Source of the DNA: GCA-003244245 sp963822695
Lineage (GTDB): Bacteria > Actinomycetota > Actinomycetes > Mycobacteriales > Pseudonocardiaceae
Assembly (NCBI GenBank): GCA_963822695.1
Contig: CAWGJH010000002.1
Span: 1-64,000 of the forward strand
Direction of reading: 5' to 3'
Length of the DNA: 64,000 nt
The position numbers were made by a program, and so were the translations under genes. Positions 7,717 to 17,228 of the stretch are shown one piece after another. Under the pieces are notes generated by a model. That model saw nothing but the letters and a program-made list of their open reading frames with translations. It was not told where the DNA came from and did not search any database. Within the stretch, counting starts at the first letter, position 1. Each line of letters opens with the position of its first letter.

Positions 7717-8730
7717 TCAGTCGAGGTAGTCGCGTAGGGACTGGGAGCGAGAGGAGTGGCGCAGCGTGGACATCGTCTTGGACTCGATCTGGCGGATGCG
7801 CTCTCGGGTGACTCCGTAGACCTGCCCGATCTCATCGAGCGTGCGGGGTTGGCCATCGGTGAGTCCGAATCGCAGTCGCACCACACCGGCCTCCCGCTCC
7901 GAGAGCGTGGCCAGCACGGACCGCAGCTGGTCCTGCAGCAGCGTGAACGAGACCGCGTCTACCGCGACCACGGCCTCGGAGTCCTCGATGAAGTCGCCGA
8001 GCTGGGAGTTACCCTCGTCGCCGATGGTCTGGTCCAGCGAGAGGGGTTCCCGGGCGCACTGCTGGATCTCCAGCACCTTCTCTGGGGTGATGCCCAGCTC
8101 CTTGGCCAGCTCTTCCGGGGTGGGCTCGCGGCCCAGGTCCTGGAGCAGCTCGCGCTGGATCCGACCCAGCTTGTTGATCACCTCGACCATATGCGCCGGA
8201 ATCCGGATGGTACGGGCCTGGCTGGCCATCGCTCGGGTGATGGCTTGCCGGAGCCACCAGGTGGCGTAGGTGGAGAACTTGTAGCCCTTGGTGTAGTCGA
8301 ACTTCTCCACCGCGCGGATCAAGCCCAGGTTGCCCTCCTGGATCAGGTCCAGGAACGCCATGCCGCGGCCGGTGTAGCGCTTGGCCAGTGACACGACAAG
8401 GCGAAGGTTGGCCTCCAGCAGGTGGTTTTTGGCGCGCTCGCCGTCGCGGACGATCCAGCGCAGGTCCCGGCGCAGTTGCGGGGAGAGTTTGTGGGTCGCG
8501 TCCTGGGACCTGTGCACCCGCTCGGCGGCATAGAGCCCGGCCTCGATGCGCTTGGCGAGCTCCACCTCCTCCTCGGCGTTGAGCAGGGCGATTTTGCCGA
8601 TCTGCTTGAGATACGCGCGTACCGGATCGGCCGAGACGGTGAGCTCGGTGTCCACGGTGATCTCCTCGACCTCGATCTCACCGTCGGCGAGATCCTCGGC
8701 AGCTGGGCCACTCTTGATGTCAGTGATCAT
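7717..8730 (-). CDS. sigB: RNA polymerase sigma factor, SigB/HrdB-type group 1-2
   Basis: 337 aa. Carries sigma70 region 1.2 (DPVRAYLKQIG), region 2 (LRLVVSLAKRYTGRGMAFLDL, DLIQEGNLGLIRAVEKFDY, KFSTYATWWLRQAI), region 3 (IRIPAHMVEVINKLGR), and region 4.2 (VTRERIRQIESKTMSTLR), ending in RDYLD as in primary-type sigmas. It lacks the long N-terminal 1.1 region of the housekeeping RpoD/HrdB, so it fits the SigB-like, principal-like class that shares -10/-35 recognition with it. Starts at the ATG at 8730. The symbol is assigned by type; the exact paralogue name is uncertain. No anti-sigma gene is adjacent. Confidence 0.88.
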   Translation of the reverse strand: MITDIKSGPAAEDLADGEIEVEEITVDTELTVSADPVRAYLKQIGKIALLNAEEEVELAKRIEAGLYAAERVHRSQDATHKLSPQLRRDLRWIVRDGERAKNHLLEANLRLVVSLAKRYTGRGMAFLDLIQEGNLGLIRAVEKFDYTKGYKFSTYATWWLRQAITRAMASQARTIRIPAHMVEVINKLGRIQRELLQDLGREPTPEELAKELGITPEKVLEIQQCAREPLSLDQTIGDEGNSQLGDFIEDSEAVVAVDAVSFTLLQDQLRSVLATLSEREAGVVRLRFGLTDGQPRTLDEIGQVYGVTRERIRQIESKTMSTLRHSSRSQSLRDYLD

Positions 8731-8777
8731 GTCGAGTCCGCACGTGTGTCGCCGGGGTTGGCCGGGCTCTTGCGGCG

Positions 8778-9230
8778 TCAGTTGATGTCAGGATCGTGGC
8801 CGTCGGTAGCCATCGTGAGCGCGCGGTGCGCGGTGGCTGGCGTGGTGTCGGCAGGGATGATGAGCAGATCGATCCGCCGATCATCGGTGCCGAGGGTCCG
8901 GACCAGGTGGACACCCGAGGTCTGGAACCAGTCCACGGCAACCTTTCGGCCGCTGTCGAGCCGGATTCGGCGAGGAGCGCTGTCCCATCCGGACATGTTC
9001 AGCGCGATCCGGCGGACCGGGGCTCGCTGGGCTCCGACTGCCTCAATCAGCGCGACGAGCTCGATGGCGGGATCTGTCAACCGTGGCCACCACGCACCGT
9101 CGAGAGCACCCTGATCGAGAGCACCACTGGCGGAACTCCTCGGCTTCAGGCTCAGGCGTGCCGAGTGATCGCGGGCAGTCACGCTGTGCACCTCGACGCG
9201 ATCTGGGTTGGTGGTGAGAACCGACGTCAT
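8778..9230 (-). CDS. DUF5994 family protein
   Basis: 150 aa from the ATG at 9230; a weak AGGA precedes it. The sequence shows the DUF5994 pattern: ARLSLKPR near the start, DGAWWPRLTDPAIELVALI, RIALNMSGWDSAPRRI, and a C-terminal VDWFQTSGVHLVRTLGTDD segment ending with a dioxygen-like IIPADT. Function is unknown. The longer frame to 9554 has low-complexity arginine-rich composition and is rejected. It lies 48 bp upstream of the sigma-factor gene on the same strand, so they might share a transcript. Confidence 0.75.
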   Translation of the reverse strand: MTSVLTTNPDRVEVHSVTARDHSARLSLKPRSSASGALDQGALDGAWWPRLTDPAIELVALIEAVGAQRAPVRRIALNMSGWDSAPRRIRLDSGRKVAVDWFQTSGVHLVRTLGTDDRRIDLLIIPADTTPATAHRALTMATDGHDPDIN

Positions 9231-9447
9231 GCCGGCATTCCTGTCCCGGCGTGGACGGCAGCCGGTGTCGTGGTGCGGCCGAGAACGACGCGGGCTGGGA
9301 TGCCGTGCGCACGAAAAGTAGTCGGCCCTCTCGGACACTAGTCTCAATCGGTTCATTATGCCAGCGGCGCGGGGCGCTCGCCCCTCGCTCGGATGATTGT
9401 GTGCCGTGCGGGTGACCGGACCTGGCCAAGGGGGTAGAAGGTGTGCA

Positions 9448-10275
9448 ATGAGCACCCAGCGGTTCGAGATACGCGCGGGGGACCGGCCGCGTCCGGCCCG
9501 GGCGCGGCGGTGGGCGTGGTTGCCAGTGCTGCTGGTGGGGATTGGGCTGTTCATCGCAGTCCAGCGGGCCCTGGTGATCAGCGGAAATCCGACGCTGGTG
9601 CCCTCGCTGCTGGTGCTGGGGTCGCTGCTGGTTCCGGTGTCCTTCGTGGTCTACATCGATGGTCGAAACCCGACCCATGACCTGCCGCTGAGCGTTCTGT
9701 TGAGCTGCGCGCTGCTGGGTGGGGTGCTGGGTGCCGCGGTCGCCAGCGTGCTGGAGTTCGACACCATACGACGGCTGGGCGAGCTTCCGACAGCGCTCAT
9801 CGGGCTGATCGAAGAAGCCGCCAAGCTCCTGGTGCCGGTCGGGATACTGATCTTCACCCGGTACCGGGCCAATCTCGCCGACGGGCTGCTCATCGGAGTT
9901 GCGGTGGGCATGGGCTTTGCCACCCTGGAGACCTTGGGCTACGGGTTTGTGACCCTGCTCGCCACCGGCGGCGACCTGACCGACGTCGAGGGCCTGCTCC
10001 TGCTAAGAGGGGCACTCAGCCCGGCCGGGCATGCCGCCTGGACCGGCCTGGCTGCTGCGGCGCTGTGGTGGGCCCATGCCCAACGATGGAGACCACGCGC
10101 GCTGGCCGGCGTGGTCGGAGTCTTCCTCTTCGTCGTGGTCTTACATGCTCTCTGGGATGTGACCAACGCCTGGTACGGCTACCTCATCATTGGATTCATC
10201 AGCCTCGCCCTGCTGCTGCGCCAGACCCACCGCAACGTCCTCACCACGGCGGTGTCCGCCGATGAAAGCACGTGA
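9448..10275 (+). CDS. PrsW-family intramembrane metalloprotease
   Basis: 275 aa from the ATG at 9448, after GGGGGTAGAAGG. About eight hydrophobic segments can be drawn, starting at WAWLPVLLVGIGLFIAV. The PrsW motif EExxK is present as IEEAAKLL near residue 120, with a later FATLETLGYGF and a HALWD near residue 235, which carry the other expected conserved residues. PrsW cleaves anti-sigma factors in Bacillus site-1 proteolysis; actinobacterial relatives are mostly uncharacterised. A sigma factor lies nearby on the other strand, but no membrane anti-sigma factor is visible, so a partnership is speculative. Confidence 0.85.
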   Translation: MSTQRFEIRAGDRPRPARARRWAWLPVLLVGIGLFIAVQRALVISGNPTLVPSLLVLGSLLVPVSFVVYIDGRNPTHDLPLSVLLSCALLGGVLGAAVASVLEFDTIRRLGELPTALIGLIEEAAKLLVPVGILIFTRYRANLADGLLIGVAVGMGFATLETLGYGFVTLLATGGDLTDVEGLLLLRGALSPAGHAAWTGLAAAALWWAHAQRWRPRALAGVVGVFLFVVVLHALWDVTNAWYGYLIIGFISLALLLRQTHRNVLTTAVSADEST

Positions 10276-10355
10276 GCTGGCCACAAGAGGGGCTAGCGCA
10301 GGTAGTGCTCGATATCGGTCATCAGATCAGATACCTCATCGCGGTGGGCACAGCC

Positions 10356-11492
10356 TCAGTTGGGACTGTTGTGTTCCACATGGGAACCTGGCCGGGAGGA
10401 GTCGTCAATGTCCACGGTAGGTCGGTCGCCGGCTGTGGTATTGCCGATCACGACGCAGCCGGTTGAGCCGTCGATGATGATGATCCCCCGGGTCACATTG
10501 GGGCCGGAGATCTTGTTGTCGCGTATCTCGACGTTGGGCCAGCGGCGCAGGTTCACCGCTTGCGCACCGTTGGACGCGCAGGTGTTGCCGTCGAAGACGA
10601 TCGATGGACCTCCGGTCGGGGCGGCGCTGTTTCCGTGCTGATCGCCGGTGGCGATCAGACATTGCGCGTCAACGTTGCGGCAGGTGTTACCCGTGATCAC
10701 GACGTCAAAGGTGGGCAGGCTGTTGTCGTCGTAGGTTTGGAAGCAGTCGGGGTGTGGCGGGTTGGCGTAGCCTCTCGCGGAGATGTCCGTGATGGTGTTG
10801 TCGGTGATCCGGTGACTGTTGCCGAAAAAGCGCATGCCGTCGGCGTCGCCATTATCGCGGGCCACCGTCCCGCTCACGGTATTGTGGCGCACCGCGATCC
10901 GCTGCCCGCTGATCCAGATGCCGGCGGTCGCGACATGCTGCACCGTGTTGGACTCGATGATCGAGTTTTCGCACGGCGCGCAGGTGATCCCGCCCCGCTG
11001 GGTGTCGTGGACGGCGTTGTTGCGGATGGTCAGGTCGGCGCCCTTGAGGAACATCCCGTCGCCGCCGGCGACCGTGAAGCCCTCGACGCTGACGTGATCC
11101 GCGGTGATGGTGATGCTGCGCACGGTGGCCCCCTCGGAGCGGAGGCTGATCGGCGCCTGTGCTGTGCCCGAGCGGTTCATCGTCACCTCGGCACCGGCGA
11201 GGTCGTGGCCGGCGAAGCACACTGTGCTCCCGGGGGAGGCCGCGTCCAGGGCCGCTGGGACGTCATCGACTCGGGTGATCGTGCGGCTGCAGTCGGGCGG
11301 GCGGTTCTGGTTCGGACCCGCCGAGGGGTTCGGGCCCTGCGAGGGATTCGAGCGGGACGACGGGCTCCGGCTGGACCATGGGTTCCGGCCAGCCGAGGGG
11401 CTCTGGCCCGTGCAACCGGCGGCGAGCAGCAGGCTCAGCGCAGTGATCCAGACCGACACCCCGCGGGGCAGCGCCGTCACCGATGCCCCCAC
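10356..11492 (-). CDS. Secreted lipoprotein with right-handed beta-helix repeats
   Basis: 378 aa from the GTG at 11492 (a GTG at 11480 is also possible). A signal peptide ends in a lipobox LLLAAGC with the lipid-acceptor Cys near residue 27. A Ser/Pro/Asn linker with repeated PS-x-GPNPS units follows. The rest is a parallel beta-helix: repeated short turns such as ITITADHVSVEGFTV, LTIRNNAVHDTQRGG, IIESNTVQHV and ITDNTITDI, as in pectate-lyase-like proteins. Probably anchored outside the membrane; polysaccharide binding or cleavage is a family-level guess. It is transcribed away from the AAA ATPase. Confidence 0.8.
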   Translation of the reverse strand: MGASVTALPRGVSVWITALSLLLAAGCTGQSPSAGRNPWSSRSPSSRSNPSQGPNPSAGPNQNRPPDCSRTITRVDDVPAALDAASPGSTVCFAGHDLAGAEVTMNRSGTAQAPISLRSEGATVRSITITADHVSVEGFTVAGGDGMFLKGADLTIRNNAVHDTQRGGITCAPCENSIIESNTVQHVATAGIWISGQRIAVRHNTVSGTVARDNGDADGMRFFGNSHRITDNTITDISARGYANPPHPDCFQTYDDNSLPTFDVVITGNTCRNVDAQCLIATGDQHGNSAAPTGGPSIVFDGNTCASNGAQAVNLRRWPNVEIRDNKISGPNVTRGIIIIDGSTGCVVIGNTTAGDRPTVDIDDSSRPGSHVEHNSPN

Positions 11493-11645
11493 TCGACGTT
11501 CCCCGGAGAAATGTTCACCCGCGCAGGATATGGCCCTCGTAGTTGCCGACGTAAACCACCGTCGGTCACGTCGGGGGCCCGACACCACCGCATGAGCCGC
11601 CAGGTCTCCCCGCACTGCCCAGGTTCACACGATTGGGGGTGGAGC

Positions 11646-13214
11646 ATGCTGTACTTACCGGGCGTTGCTCCATCCTCCTTAATTATTATGGGACTTCATC
11701 GGCAGGAACACCTCAATCAGGCCCTCATGCGGATTCCCCGACGCGCGGAGAGTGCAGACCGTTGCACCCTCGCCATGACGTTCGTCTCGGCCGGGTCGTT
11801 CTCCGCCATGCTGCACTCGACAGACCATCAGATCCTGTACGGGCGCAGGGGAACTGGGAAGACCCACGCCCTGCTCTATTTGAGTGACCTCATCGAACGT
11901 ACCGGTGATGTGGCGGTGTACGTGGACCTGCGCACCATCGGTTCGGCCGGGGGCATGTACACCGACAGTAATCTGAGTCCGACGGTGCGTGGAACCCACC
12001 TGCTGGTGGATACGCTCGAGGCGATCCAGGACGAATTGCTCTCGGTAGCTTTCGGATGTGAGGTCGGTGACCAGAACGCCCTGCTGCTGGCGCTGGACCA
12101 GCTAGCGGAGGCGGCGACCGCGGTCGAGGTCGTCGGTGAGGTTGAGCAGGAGACCAGACTCGGTGGCTCGGCCGAGTCTCGAGTTGGCATCGAGTTGACC
12201 GTGTCGCAGAATGCCAAGATATCGGCGACGCGGCGCAGGTCGGCCACGGCTGAAACCCGGGTGCGGCGCACCGGGATCGAGCTTCATCACGTGTTGTTCG
12301 GGCCGCTCAGCAGGGCTTTCCGAGGCATTACCAGCGCGTTGGGCAGCGCGCGGTTGTGGTTACTGCTGGACGAATGGAGCAGCGTCCCGCTCGACCTCCA
12401 GCCCCTGTTGGCGGACCTGCTGCGCCGCAGTGTCCTCCCGATTGCGGGTATCACGGTCAAAATTGCGACGATCGAGCATCGGTCACGGTTCAGCCAGCCC
12501 TCGCCGCGCGGGGATTACATCGGGATTGAGGTCGGCGCCGACGCGGCCTCCGCGGTCAGCCTCGACGATTTCATGATCTTCGACAATGTTCACAGCCGCG
12601 CCCAAGAGTTCTTCGGGCAGCTGTTCCACAACCACACCAGCGCGCAACTGTCCACCATGATCTACCAGCCGCCACCGGACCCGGACAGCTTCATTGAGGC
12701 CACCTTTCAGCGCAACACCTTTCCCGAACTCGTGCGCGCGGCGGAGGGCGCGCCAAGGGATGCGATCAACATCGCCGCGCTGGCCGCGCAGCACGCCCAC
12801 GACGAGCTGATCGATCTGTCGGACGTGCGCCGGGCGGCCCGGGACTGGTATTTGCGTGACAAGCAGACCGCGATCAACGCGAACGAGCCGGCCCGCCAGA
12901 TGTTGCGGTTGCTGATCGACGAGGTGGTGGGCCGGCGCCGGTCCCGCACGTTCCTGCTCGACCAACTGATCGCGCGGCACGAGACGATCGACGAACTGTA
13001 CGACGCGCGCCTGCTGCACGTGTTGCGACGTGGCGTCGCGGACCCGAAAAATCCGGGCACACTCTACGACGGATTCGCCATCGACTACGGTTGCTATGTT
13101 GACCTGCACTCCAGGCCCCGCGACCGTGGCGGGTGGATGAATTCACCGAGAGGCGTCCCGCCGGACGAGTTCAGCTACACCAGAGAAGCCATCGACCTGG
13201 CCAGACTCACCTGA
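11646..13214 (+). CDS. ORC/Cdc6-like AAA+ ATPase
   Basis: 522 aa from the ATG at 11646, with GGGGGTGGAG directly upstream; a later ATG at 11688 lacks a ribosome site. Walker A is GRRGTGKTH at about residue 65, Walker B is LWLLLDEW at about 240. The region after Walker A (HALLYLSDLIERTGDVAVYVDLR) and the C-terminal winged-helix-like part resemble STAND/ORC ATPases used in regulation or defence. An insertion at 150-200 has Arg-rich sequence. It overlaps the kinase gene downstream by 8 bp, tail to tail. The very long upstream reading frame is antisense to the lipoprotein and is not real. Function unknown. Confidence 0.8.
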   Translation: MLYLPGVAPSSLIIMGLHRQEHLNQALMRIPRRAESADRCTLAMTFVSAGSFSAMLHSTDHQILYGRRGTGKTHALLYLSDLIERTGDVAVYVDLRTIGSAGGMYTDSNLSPTVRGTHLLVDTLEAIQDELLSVAFGCEVGDQNALLLALDQLAEAATAVEVVGEVEQETRLGGSAESRVGIELTVSQNAKISATRRRSATAETRVRRTGIELHHVLFGPLSRAFRGITSALGSARLWLLLDEWSSVPLDLQPLLADLLRRSVLPIAGITVKIATIEHRSRFSQPSPRGDYIGIEVGADAASAVSLDDFMIFDNVHSRAQEFFGQLFHNHTSAQLSTMIYQPPPDPDSFIEATFQRNTFPELVRAAEGAPRDAINIAALAAQHAHDELIDLSDVRRAARDWYLRDKQTAINANEPARQMLRLLIDEVVGRRRSRTFLLDQLIARHETIDELYDARLLHVLRRGVADPKNPGTLYDGFAIDYGCYVDLHSRPRDRGGWMNSPRGVPPDEFSYTREAIDLARLT

Positions 13215-15174
13215 TACCCGCTATTCGTTCGGGGTTGACCTGCGCCAGCAACTCCTCGCAGGTCTGGACCAACACCTCGGCCGCGTCCCGCATGGCTCTC
13301 GTGGACCCCGGATGGGAGGCGCGGCGCTGCCAGTGAGCCAGCGCTTGTTCGGCGGCGTGGCGCACGGCGTCGGCACCGGCGTCGGCTGGCAGCCCGAGCC
13401 TGGCTCTTGGCTCGGCACCGGCTGCCCCTAACAACTCTTCGGCCGCGTGGCGCTCCTCGCCGGCCAGTGGCAGCGTGCCGGATCGCAGCTCAGTGATGAG
13501 ATCGATCTCGGTCAGTTCGTGGGCGCTCGAGCGGATGCGCTCGAGCTGGTAGCGCAGGCGACTCGCCCGGTCCCCGACCAGCGGTGACGAAAGCACCACA
13601 GCGTCGAGCACGCGCAGTGCCGAGCGGGCCTTGAGTGCTCCGGCTTGGTGGACGTTGCTCGCCCGCGCGGGACCTACCATCCCCACTCGCGGTGGTTCGT
13701 CCAACTGGGTCTGGAGCTCATGCAGTCGTGCGCTCTCCGCGCTCCCGTCGTAGAGTCCGCGTGCCTCGCGGACGATTTCTCGCACCTGGTCGAGCATTGG
13801 TTGCTTGCCCGTCACGAGGATGTCTGTGGGTGTGCCGGTGTCTGCGGTAGCCGTCGTCTGGGCGTCGGGCCGCAGTCCAACAGCGCCTTCGATCGTGGTA
13901 CCCGCAACGGGAATCGAGCGGATCGAGAGTGTGCCGCCGACTGCGGCGATCCGGGCGGTGACGTTGCGCAGTCCGCGCCCGCCCGTCTCCCCGCCCGAAT
14001 CCGTGTCAGTACCAGCTCCATCAGAATGGGTTCCATCAGAATGGGATGTGAAGCCCGGTCCGTCGTCGTGGACCGTGAAGCGCAGCACGCCGTCCACCTC
14101 CGATACCTGCACTGTCACCTGTGCCCCCGGTGCGTGCTTACGCGCGTTGTTGATCGCCTCGAGGCAACAGAAGTAGACGGCCGCCTCGACCTTCGACGGG
14201 AAGCGTCGGTCTGGCGCGATGCCGTGCACCGTGATGACAATCGGCGGGTACGCGCCGCGCACATTGGCGTTCAACGCCGCGACGAGTCCCTGCTGGGAAA
14301 ACGGGATTGCGGAGACCCCGGTTGCGGTCTCCACGAGCACGGCCTCCGCAGTGTCGATCTGGGTGGTGAGCTGATCCAGCCGATCCCGCGCCGGGCCGAA
14401 CTGACCGCGCGCGATGTCGTGCTCGACGAGGCCCAAAGCGAGCCGCAGCGATACCAGATGGTGCTGCGCACCGTCGTGCAGATTCCGCTCGATTGTTCGC
14501 CGCTCGCTGTCCATCTCCGCGGCAGCCGCTCGACGTGAGAGTGCGATGTCCTCGGCGTGTGCGAGCGCCGCCCGGAGCTGTCTCTCGAGCTCGATCCCAA
14601 GCCGGTTCAGCTGGAGGATGACGCCCAGGTGCTCCGCGATGTCCGCCAGCAGGTGACGGCGCTGGGCGTGCAGGCCAGCGACGGCTGTCCGGTCTACGGC
14701 AATCGCGCCGATGTGGTCGCCACCGAGCCGGATCGGGAGCACGACGTGTTCGTCGGCGGCTGCCGCGGCGCCGTCCGTCCACACGTAGGTGCGGTCCTGC
14801 AGCCCGGGATGCACGACGGTCAGCCGGCACGAGCTCGCGCCCAGCCCACGTCCGATGGCCTCGGCGACTCGGGCGAGGTTTGGCGTATCAGCCGGCGTGG
14901 ATCGGGACAGCGCGGTGATGCCGGCCAGTACGCTGTATGGCGTCGGACGCCTGCCGTACAGTAGCCGGTCAACCAGCCGGTGGACGTGGACGTACAGCGG
15001 GAGGAACAGCAGCGCGACAAGCGCTGTCGCCGCCACGGCAGCGGGCAAGCCGGGCCAATACGTGGCGAAGGCCACGATCCCACCGGTGGCCAGCGATCCA
15101 ACCGCCACCACACCGCAGGCTATGAGCAACGTCCAGTATGTGCTGCGGATGCGTGCCGAGGGCTGGCTGGTCAT
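13207..15174 (-). CDS. Sensor histidine kinase, HisKA_3 type, membrane bound
   Basis: 655 aa. Two membrane segments at residues 12-60, a GAF-like middle, then dimerisation box ERNLHDGAQHHLVSLRLALG (phospho-acceptor His near 233), N-box EAINNARKHAPG, DDGPGF and GGRGLRN, so all kinase motifs are intact. The last 200 residues form an unusual helical extension after the ATPase. It starts with ATG overlapping the stop of the upstream sensor by 4 nt (15171-15174), so translation is coupled. It belongs to a four-gene operon read from 17851 to 13207 and is the only member with a complete catalytic domain. Confidence 0.88.
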   Translation of the reverse strand: MTSQPSARIRSTYWTLLIACGVVAVGSLATGGIVAFATYWPGLPAAVAATALVALLFLPLYVHVHRLVDRLLYGRRPTPYSVLAGITALSRSTPADTPNLARVAEAIGRGLGASSCRLTVVHPGLQDRTYVWTDGAAAAADEHVVLPIRLGGDHIGAIAVDRTAVAGLHAQRRHLLADIAEHLGVILQLNRLGIELERQLRAALAHAEDIALSRRAAAAEMDSERRTIERNLHDGAQHHLVSLRLALGLVEHDIARGQFGPARDRLDQLTTQIDTAEAVLVETATGVSAIPFSQQGLVAALNANVRGAYPPIVITVHGIAPDRRFPSKVEAAVYFCCLEAINNARKHAPGAQVTVQVSEVDGVLRFTVHDDGPGFTSHSDGTHSDGAGTDTDSGGETGGRGLRNVTARIAAVGGTLSIRSIPVAGTTIEGAVGLRPDAQTTATADTGTPTDILVTGKQPMLDQVREIVREARGLYDGSAESARLHELQTQLDEPPRVGMVGPARASNVHQAGALKARSALRVLDAVVLSSPLVGDRASRLRYQLERIRSSAHELTEIDLITELRSGTLPLAGEERHAAEELLGAAGAEPRARLGLPADAGADAVRHAAEQALAHWQRRASHPGSTRAMRDAAEVLVQTCEELLAQVNPERIAGIR

Positions 15175-16538
15175 GGCCCGGCCTGGCCTGATCCGACCGA
15201 GTTGGATCCCTGCCGAGTCACGTCGTCAACTGAAGGCTCGAGTTGGTCGGGCAACCAGGCTCGGAGCACAGCACCGCCCGTGCCGTCCTCGGAGAGTTCC
15301 ACGTCACCGCCGAGCGCCGCCAACCGGTCAACGTCATCGGTCAGCGCGGCGAGTACTCCCTCGACCGGTGTGGCGAGGGCGGGATCATCGATGCGGACGG
15401 CCAGCCGTCCCTGGGTATGTTCCAGGTGCACGTGCAACGCTTGGTCAGCCGGCCGGCCAGCGAGATGCTGCATCGCTGAGGCCGCCACGAAGTAGATCCC
15501 TGATTCGACCTCCCAGGCCAACCGCTGGGACAGCGTCCCGGACAGCCGCACCGGCCGCGGCAGCTCGGTCGCCAGCTCGTCGAGAGCACCATAGGGACCC
15601 TGATCCCGCAACACTGCCGGGTGCACCCCACGGGCGATCATACGGAAGCGATCGAGCAGCTCGTCCAGTCCGGTCCGGGCTCGCTCGAGTGCCTGCTGAG
15701 CCTGCTCGGCCTGCACCGTAGCACCGGACAGGTGATCCTGGACCTGGGCGAGTTCGATGCGTAGCACAGCGAGCCGGTCGGTCATCACCTGGGTGAGCTC
15801 GGCGATCAGCCGACGACGTTCGACATCCCGCGCGTGAGTCAGCCGTTGCCGGGATGCCTGCAGCTCCGTGGCCAGTTCGTCGGCTCGCCGCACCCGCTCC
15901 TGAAGCTCAGCATTGAGCTGGACACCGCGCAGTAACAGTCCAGCGCCGCCCGCGATGTCGTGCATCAAACGTTTGTCGGCCGGCGTCACCGCAAGCCCCG
16001 GCTTCCCGATGGCTAGCACCGCCCGGAGCACTGACCCGTCAAGCACCGGGACCACGTGGTCCACCTCCGGCTGTGCCAGCAGGGCCGCCAGGCTGGTGAG
16101 GGAATGCGGTTGCGCGCCCTCGACGGCGGGGTAGGACGCGGCGCTGACTAGCTTCTCCTCCACTGCTAGCCAGATGACGGCCCGCACGGCTCCGGTGCCC
16201 TCGGCGAGGACCCGGGCCAGGCCAGACAGGGCCTGGTCCAGCGAACCCGCCCGTATTGTGGCGGCGACTTGTGCGAGGGCGGAGTACGGGGTGGTTGTCG
16301 GGCGGCGCGCGAGGCCGTGGGCCAACCGGTCGATCCGGGGCAACGTGAGTGCGAGCCCTGCCACGCTGACCGCTGCCGCCATGAACGGCAGCAGCACCGC
16401 AACCTCCGCGGATGTGATGAGGAGCCCGAGGCCGCCGACCACAACGGCGAACACAGCACCTACCAGGCACGCGCCCATGAGCAGACGCACCGGCCTCGCT
16501 GCAAGCGTCCTGATCATCTCATCGCACCACCGGTCCAA
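15171..16538 (-). CDS. Degenerate sensor kinase (pseudokinase) of the HisKA_3 family
   Basis: 455 aa. Two membrane helices at residues 17-65, a GAF-like domain (about 85-210), a coiled-coil and a HisKA_3-like helix pair. At the place where relatives read RRxxRxLHDGAQ, this protein reads ERRRLIAELTQVMTDRL, so the phospho-acceptor His and the DG are absent. The N-box is replaced by SAMQHLAG and the DxGxG loop is missing. It therefore cannot act as a standard kinase but may form heterodimers with the neighbouring sensors. Gap of 24 bp after the response-regulator stop. Confidence 0.8.
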   Translation of the reverse strand: MDRWCDEMIRTLAARPVRLLMGACLVGAVFAVVVGGLGLLITSAEVAVLLPFMAAAVSVAGLALTLPRIDRLAHGLARRPTTTPYSALAQVAATIRAGSLDQALSGLARVLAEGTGAVRAVIWLAVEEKLVSAASYPAVEGAQPHSLTSLAALLAQPEVDHVVPVLDGSVLRAVLAIGKPGLAVTPADKRLMHDIAGGAGLLLRGVQLNAELQERVRRADELATELQASRQRLTHARDVERRRLIAELTQVMTDRLAVLRIELAQVQDHLSGATVQAEQAQQALERARTGLDELLDRFRMIARGVHPAVLRDQGPYGALDELATELPRPVRLSGTLSQRLAWEVESGIYFVAASAMQHLAGRPADQALHVHLEHTQGRLAVRIDDPALATPVEGVLAALTDDVDRLAALGGDVELSEDGTGGAVLRAWLPDQLEPSVDDVTRQGSNSVGSGQAGP

Positions 16539-16562
16539 CCGGAGAATATCAAGCCTTCGCGA

Positions 16563-17228
16563 TCAGTTTTCAGTTCGCTGTGACCGCAGGTAGGTCAGGA
16601 CGGCAAGCACTCGCCGGTGGTGCGCGGCCGTGTCGGCATGCAGTCCGAGCTTGGCGAAGATATTCGCGATGTGTTTCTCGACCGCCTTGGGCGTCACGTA
16701 GAGCTGTCCGGCGATCCCGTTGTTCGAGCGCCCCTCGGCCATCAACCGCAGCACGTCTAGCTCGCGATCCGACAGTGCCGCGACGATATCCTTCTTGTCA
16801 CCTCGGGGCCGGTCGATCAGCCGTTTCGCCAGTACCGGCTCGATGACGATCTCGCCGTTGTTGATCCTCGTCAAGGTGTCGGTGAGGACATCGACGCTTC
16901 CCACCTTCTCCTTGAGTCGGTAGCCGATGCGTTCGGTACCGATCTCGAGGATCCGCATGAGGTAATGTGACTCCGCGTAGTGGGATAGGAACAGTAGCCC
17001 CAGTTCGGGGTGCGCTGCCCGCAGTCGCTCCGCCGTGATCAGGCCGCCGTCGGGTTCCGGCGGCATGCGGATGTCCAGGATCACGACGTCTGCGGGCTGC
17101 GTGGACAGCAGCGCGACTAACTGGTCACCGCCGGCTGCCCAGCCGACGACGTGGTGCCCCGCCGCGCCCAACAGCATGACCAATCCTTCCCGGAACAGGG
17201 CACCGTCTTCGGCCACGGCTACTCGCAT
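16563..17228 (-). CDS. NarL/LuxR-type response regulator
   Basis: 221 aa. Receiver domain: AEDGALFREG acidic start, ILDIRMPP with the phospho-acceptor Asp at residue 52, Ser in LLFLSHYAES, and the invariant Lys in YRLKEKVG. C-terminal LuxR HTH: ALSDRELDVLRLMAEGRSN, VTPKAVEKHIANIFAKLG. It overlaps the upstream sensor by 10 bp. It is the only output protein of the operon and so should receive phosphate from the intact kinase at 13207-15174. Target genes are not visible; no clear binding site was found. Confidence 0.92.
   Translation of the reverse strand: MRVAVAEDGALFREGLVMLLGAAGHHVVGWAAGGDQLVALLSTQPADVVILDIRMPPEPDGGLITAERLRAAHPELGLLFLSHYAESHYLMRILEIGTERIGYRLKEKVGSVDVLTDTLTRINNGEIVIEPVLAKRLIDRPRGDKKDIVAALSDRELDVLRLMAEGRSNNGIAGQLYVTPKAVEKHIANIFAKLGLHADTAAHHRRVLAVLTYLRSQRTEN

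Noticed and set aside
10560..11645. Upstream 5' part of an 884-codon frame continuous with the AAA ATPase
   Set aside because: It is antisense to the beta-helix lipoprotein and has no domain; a good ribosome site and start lie at 11646.
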